Source of the DNA: Solanum dulcamara
Lineage: Eukaryota > Streptophyta > Magnoliopsida > Solanales > Solanaceae
Length of the DNA: 64,000 bases
Assembly: GCF_947179165.1 (NCBI RefSeq)
Contig: NC_077244.1
Coordinates: 13,088,949 to 13,152,948 of the forward strand
Direction: 5' to 3'
The notes under the pieces were generated by a model. It ran no database searches. It was not told where the DNA came from and saw only the letters and a program-made list of their open reading frames with translations. Positions 59,543 through 64,000 of the stretch are shown here, in pieces. The stretch's first letter is position 1; each line of letters begins with the position of its first letter. The position numbers and the translations under genes were made by a program.

Positions 59543-60899
59543 TGTAACACTAAGAAGTCCTTAGCCTAAACTAACACTGAATGATCTGAAGATTTTTACC
59601 AGAGCTGGCCACGAGACCCTTCACTGGTCGTATTAATCTTCACAATCCGTGAATAGTTCTCATGAAGAGGCCTGGCAAGTGAGAGATAAGATAAGGAAGG
59701 GACCACAGAAAGCTCTACGGCCCGTGGTGTTTATCATAGTTCGTAAAGCCCTCCGTGAGACTGAACCTCAGGACCCTTGAGATATACGAGGATAACGAAA
59801 GAGGAACACACCTAGTGGTGGTATCTGTGGTGGCCACCTCTCCACACACCAGCTTGAGTCCCTGACCACGACACCCATCACGGACTGTGGTGATCATAGT
59901 AAATTATGGTGGCCTCTATAAAGGTCAACCCATCCTAACCCATGCTTAATTCTAGGACTAAGACACCTACCACAGACTGTGGTGATCTTTACGGCTTTTG
60001 GTGGCCTTTCCTGAAGAGTGCTCGTCCAGTTTTGATGTAGGGCATTATGATATTTTCCCACTTTTTCCCAACTGAACCCTGCACATTGGTGGACTAAAAA
60101 TCAGCCCCTTATCATACCTAATAGGGTGTTTCTCTCATTCACCCTTGTACTTTCTTGAGAGAAGTAATTGGAGAACAGAAAAAAAGCTAGGGTTCAAGGT
60201 TTTCGAGCAATGGCTTTGAGTTTCGATTGTTTCCTGTAACTTCCAGGTATGTAAAGCTAAACTAAAATATGGACTTTATTTCTCCATGTGCCCATGATTG
60301 TAATATATTGATTGTGAATAGGATTGAGTCCCCATGAGTGTGTTCTTTAAGAATTTCTTTCTTAAAACTTTATATGTTTTACTGATTATTGAGAAATTAA
60401 TGCTTTTCCAAGAACTAGTTTCTTGAAGAAATGATTTGAACTACCCATTTCATAAACCCTAATAGCATATTGATGGATATTAGTTGTATATTCTATGAAT
60501 TGAGTCTGGAGCCTTGAATTTATGAATATATGATTGTGATTGGGATGTGCGCATGAGATAGCGTTGATGAACTTGATAGCAGATATTCTCATAATTGAAC
60601 CCAAGTGAATGGTCTCACCTGAATGTTGTTATAAATGATTGTCCAAACTTTTGTTAAATAAATTATTGAGACATTGATTTGTTGAAAAGATTAATTTGAT
60701 AGAACTGATGAACTGATAAGAGTCCATTCGGACTTGTTGATTTGGTTGGTCACTTGAATTTATTTTAAATTCATACTAAGTCTTTTGCTGAGTGCATGAA
60801 AGATTAAATAAATGTGTGATAGGACCAAGTGTTTGCTTGAGAACCAGCAATGGTCTTCGAGTGCCGATCACACCTAGGGTACCCGCTTGGGGCATGACA
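59543..60899 (+). mobile_element. 5' LTR of Ty3/gypsy element running off the window
   Basis: 1357 bp, tgtaacactaag... to ...ggggcatgaca, followed by a PBS. The left flank is tcaat. Cuts the 59184-59542 remnant, so it is younger than that. Confidence 0.85.
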
Positions 60900-60902
60900 A
60901 AC

Positions 60903-60919
60903 TTGGTATTAGAGTGCAA
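60903..60919 (+). other. Primer-binding site (initiator Met-tRNA type)
   Basis: ttggtattagagtgcaa three bases after the LTR end; close to ttggtatcagagc. Confidence 0.8.
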
Positions 60920-61114
60920 AGTTCAAGAGTCCTAAGGAGTCTATGAAGTCATGTCTAGTAGAGTCTTTCTTATGGGTGTGTTGTGCACCACACTTATAAT
61001 CAGGAGGCTATAGGACATTAGGAAATTGTTTCACTTCTTCAAACTCTGAGTTCGTGCTAAAGAGTTTAACTCTAAAAGTTCCTTCTTGATTTGTGTGTTA
61101 CACATTTGCAGATA

Positions 61115-62390
61115 ATGCCTCCTAAATTCACTTCTAGCGAGAGGAACACTACCAATATTAAAGTCACACAATGTAAGATGCCATTACTATTAGGAGTGAG
61201 AACTAGGGGCCGACCAGCAAGGTCTACTGAGGCACCCTAGGAGCCTATTACTCAGCCTGCACATACTTCAGAGGTCGATTTTTGAGGAGCAATTACTATG
61301 CTCACTCAGTTGGTAGCTGCCCAAAATGATAGCAGAGTTCACAATCTCCTAGCTCTAGTTCTCAAAAGTCGTCTGCTATCATGAAGATTAGAGACTTCTT
61401 AAGAATAAACCCACTAATTTTCATATGTTCTAAGGCTAAGGAGGACCCCAAACTTTATTGATGAGATATGGAAAATACTGAAAGCAATGCATGCTACTGA
61501 AATTGAAGGGGTTGAGTTGGTTACCTATCAGCTCAATGATATGGTGAACATAAGGTATAACTAGTAGGAAGAAAGTAGAGCGGAGGATGCGGAGCCTGCT
61601 ATTTGGGATGAATTTGAGAGAGCATTCCTGAATAACTTCTTTCCTCATAATTTGAGGGAAGAAAATGTGGAAAAATTTGTGACTCTGAAGCAAGAAGTGC
61701 TGAAAATGAAGGAGTATAACCTTAATTTTATCTATCTAACTAGAGATGATCCACAGATGGTTCTATGTATGTAGTCTAAGATGAGGAAGTTCATCTCCGA
61801 ATTAGAAAGAAAGGTGAAGAATGAGTGCAAAGCATCATTGCTGATCTCTGACATGGATATTTCCAAGTTGATGGTGTATGCTCTGTATGTAGAGGATGAT
61901 AAGAGAAAAGACAAGGAAGAGAAATTGAGAGAGAAAGCAAAATCAATTGGGCATGAGAATGAGCAGCGTCAGAGTAAGGGCAATAGATCTTTCTTTTAGA
62001 AGAGGTCTTCCAAGTATGCTCCATCACTGGCAAGTGCACTAATTCCACCTAATGGATATGATCAGCGGGTATAGAGTCACTAGAATTCTAGAGCCTTGGG
62101 TTCCAACCCCAAGATAATATGGCTCAAAGTTTGAAGGGAAAGCCACCTTGTGGTAAGTACAGTAAGCTCCATCTGGGAGAGTGCAAAAAAGGTCAGAATA
62201 GATGCTACAAATGTGACCAAGTGGGCTATTTTTAGAGAGAGTGCCTAACATGGGGCAACATATCCTAGTCTTCTACCTTGGAACCACCAGCTAGAGTTAA
62301 TCAGAGAGGTACCACTTCAGGTATAGGCAAAGGTTCAAACCATCTATATGCCATAGGTAGCCTCCAATACTAGGAGAACTCCCCATATGT
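61115..62390 (+). pseudogene. Gypsy gag with decayed zinc knuckle
   Basis: ATG at 61115 (MPPKFTSSERNTTN); first in-frame stop TAG at 61238-61240. Legible parts are GVRTRGRPARSTEAP, the capsid stretch AIWDEFERAFLNNFFP (about 61600) and the long piece 61781-61999 starting MRKFISELERKVKNECK. The zinc knuckle lies at 62203-62244: CYKCDQVGYF, stop, REC, i.e. CX2CX4HX4C with His changed to Tyr and an internal stop. About ten stops and at least one frame change before protease. Confidence 0.8.
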
Positions 62391-62870
62391 TATGACTATG
62401 ATTTGAGTATTTACTCTTGATTGTTATGTTTTGATAGACTCAGGTTCCACATTATCATTTGTATGCCCTTAGTGTCTTTTTAAGCCTTTCGTTGTATCTA
62501 CTCTTGTTGATGAGATTATCTTAGATGAAAGGGTCTATAGAGATTGTAATGTATCTATTTATCATAAGGATACCATGGCAGACTTAGTTTAGTTGGACAT
62601 GGTTGATTTCGATGTAATTCTTGGCATAGAGTGGCTTTATGCTTGTTATGCCTCTATTGATTGTAGGACTCGAATTGTTAAGTTAAGGTTCCTAAATGAG
62701 CCTGTCTTAGAATGGAAGAATAGTCTTATTATGCCTAAGGGTAAATTTATCTCCTACCTTAGGGCTAGAAAGTTGATCTCTAAAGGGTGTATCTATAACA
62801 TCGCTAGAGACAAGGATGATAGTGTTGAGTCTCCTAATATTGAGTTAGTCTCAATTGTAAATGAGTTTCT
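62391..62870 (+). pseudogene. Gypsy protease region
   Basis: CYVLIDSGSTLSFV with the retropepsin-type active site D-S-G at about 62434-62445, then DFDVILGIEWLYACYASID (62605-62660), the typical end of plant gypsy protease (VILGMDWL). The frame is open from 62593 to 62991, linking protease to the start of RT; earlier stops interrupt it. Confidence 0.8.
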
Positions 62871-64000
62871 TGAAGTGTTTTCTGAAGATCTACCAGAAGT
62901 CCCTCCTGATAGAGAGGTAGATTTTGGTATTGATGTCCTTCCTTATATGCAACCAATGGCTCCTGCTGATTTGAAAGAATTGAAAGAATAACTGAAAGAT
63001 CTCCTAGATAAGGGATTCAGTAGGAAGAGTGTCTCACCTTAGGAAACTTCTGTCTTATTAGTTCGAAAGAAAGATGGGTCATTGAGAATGTGCATTAACT
63101 ATCATTAACTGAACAAGGTCACCATAAAGAACAAGTATGACCAACATGAGGGTGCCACCTATTTCTCAAGATAGATCTCAGATTGGGATATCATCAGCTA
63201 AAAGTAAGGGAGTGTGATATTCTAAAGATAGCTTTTCGAACTCGGTATGATCACTTCGAGTTTCTTATTATGTCATTTGGTTTGACCAATGCTCTTGCAC
63301 ATTTATAGACTTGATGAATAGAGTATTCAAACAGTATTTGGATATATTTATGATTGTATTTATAGATGATAAATGATCTGTTCGAGGAGTGAGAATGAGC
63401 ATGCTAATCATATCCTAATTATTCTTCAGACTCTCAAAGATAGGGAGTTGTATGCTAAGTTTTTAAAGTATGAATTTTATCTTGCTTTTATGGTATTCCT
63501 ATGCCATGTTGTATCCGGCGAGGGTATATGAGTTTATTTGCAAAAGATTGAAGTGGTTAAGAACTGGCCAAGCCCACATCCCTGACTAACATAATAAGTT
63601 TCATGGGCTTGGCTAGCTACTACCATGCATTTTTTGAAGGTTTCACATCCATACCTTCACCATTAACTAAGCTGACTCAGAAAAAAGCTATGTTTTAATG
63701 GTCAAATGCTTACAAGAAGAGTTTCCAAGAGTTGTAAAAAAGGTTGACTAATGCTCTAGTACTATCCCTACCTGAGGGAACAAAAGGTTTTGTTATCTAT
63801 TACGATGCGTCTAGAGTGGGATTGGGTTGTGTGTTATAAAGATGGGAAAGGTTATTGCATATGCTTCTAGATAGCTTAAGATTCATGAGAGGAACTACCA
63901 GACTCATTACCTCAAGTTGACCATAGTAGTGTTCATTCTCAAGATTTGGCGTCATTATATATACAGCTTACATATTGATGTGTTCACTAACCACAAGAGC
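62871..64000 (+). pseudogene. Gypsy reverse transcriptase / RNase H, cut by window edge
   Basis: EVFSEDLPEVPPDREVDFGI (62870-62930) begins the RT linker, then LLDKGFSRKSVSP, SVLLVRKKDGSLRMCINY and a decayed palm (the YVDD region near 63350-63370 reads as stops), then LYAKFLKYEF (about 63450), and RNase H near 63790-64000. Numerous stops and frameshifts. Integrase would lie to the right of the window. Confidence 0.8.

Overview
This window looks like repeat-dense nuclear DNA from a flowering plant, most likely a nightshade (Solanaceae). The evidence is AT-rich sequence, plant-type introns, a tRNA-derived SINE of the Au type, Stowaway-like and other MITEs, and layer upon layer of Ty3/gypsy and Ty1/copia LTR retrotransposons whose LTRs open with TGTAATGACC or TGTAACACC, as is common in nightshades. 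The species call is an inference. I see no rRNA or tRNA gene, no CRISPR array and no prokaryotic operon. Only two stretches resemble cellular genes, and both are partial.

Layout, left to right. (1) 1-1200: 5' end of a minus-strand Ty1/copia element (gag with one premature stop, then leader/LTR) ending in a near-perfect 166-bp palindrome. (2) 1201-3447: AT-rich DNA with an 87-bp tandem duplication and a field of dyad-symmetric GATACC/GGTATC repeats, split by an Au-type SINE with a 10-bp target-site duplication (TSD). (3) 3448-3891: decayed exon of a SEN1-like helicase. (4) 3885-9400 and 20788-22740: two copies of one duplicated segment, each carrying the same exon of a methyl-CpG-binding-domain (MBD) gene. 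Only the right copy continues into the MBD exons (22525-23700). The left copy has gained a solo LTR (TSD ACATG) and a Stowaway MITE, and the right copy preserves the empty site of the LTR. (5) 9637-20701: minus-strand Del/Tekay-type chromovirus with a truncated 3' LTR, lying between the two copies and itself broken in pol by a 3.2-kb LTR-type insertion.

(6) 23700-46386: 3' part of a plus-strand Athila-like element (C-terminus of its extra ORF, a spacer, then an LTR). Its LTR is split first by a solo LTR (25801-28465, TSD CATTG) and then by a complete 16.8-kb Ty3/gypsy element (29089-45912, TSD GTATA). Each LTR of that large element carries two further insertions. Once those are subtracted, both LTRs come to about 3.2 kb, which supports the reconstruction. 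(7) 46387-53400: minus-strand gypsy LTR plus pol remnant, containing a plus-strand solo LTR and a ~100-bp CACTA-like mini-element. (8) 53425-56155: 3' end of a plus-strand gypsy (chromodomain, polypurine tract, LTR). (9) 56788-59542: minus-strand gypsy LTR joined to a gag/chromodomain deletion derivative. (10) 59543-64000: 5' LTR, PBS, gag, protease and RT/RNase H of another plus-strand gypsy that runs off the window.

Nearly all coding sequence here is decayed retroelement gag-pol. The MBD locus is the only candidate for a host gene with intact exons. I found no convincing new biological system. The more interesting items are the duplicated MBD segment, the copia-associated palindrome, same-family insertions 7 bp apart in the two LTRs of one element, and several gag-to-pol deletion derivatives.
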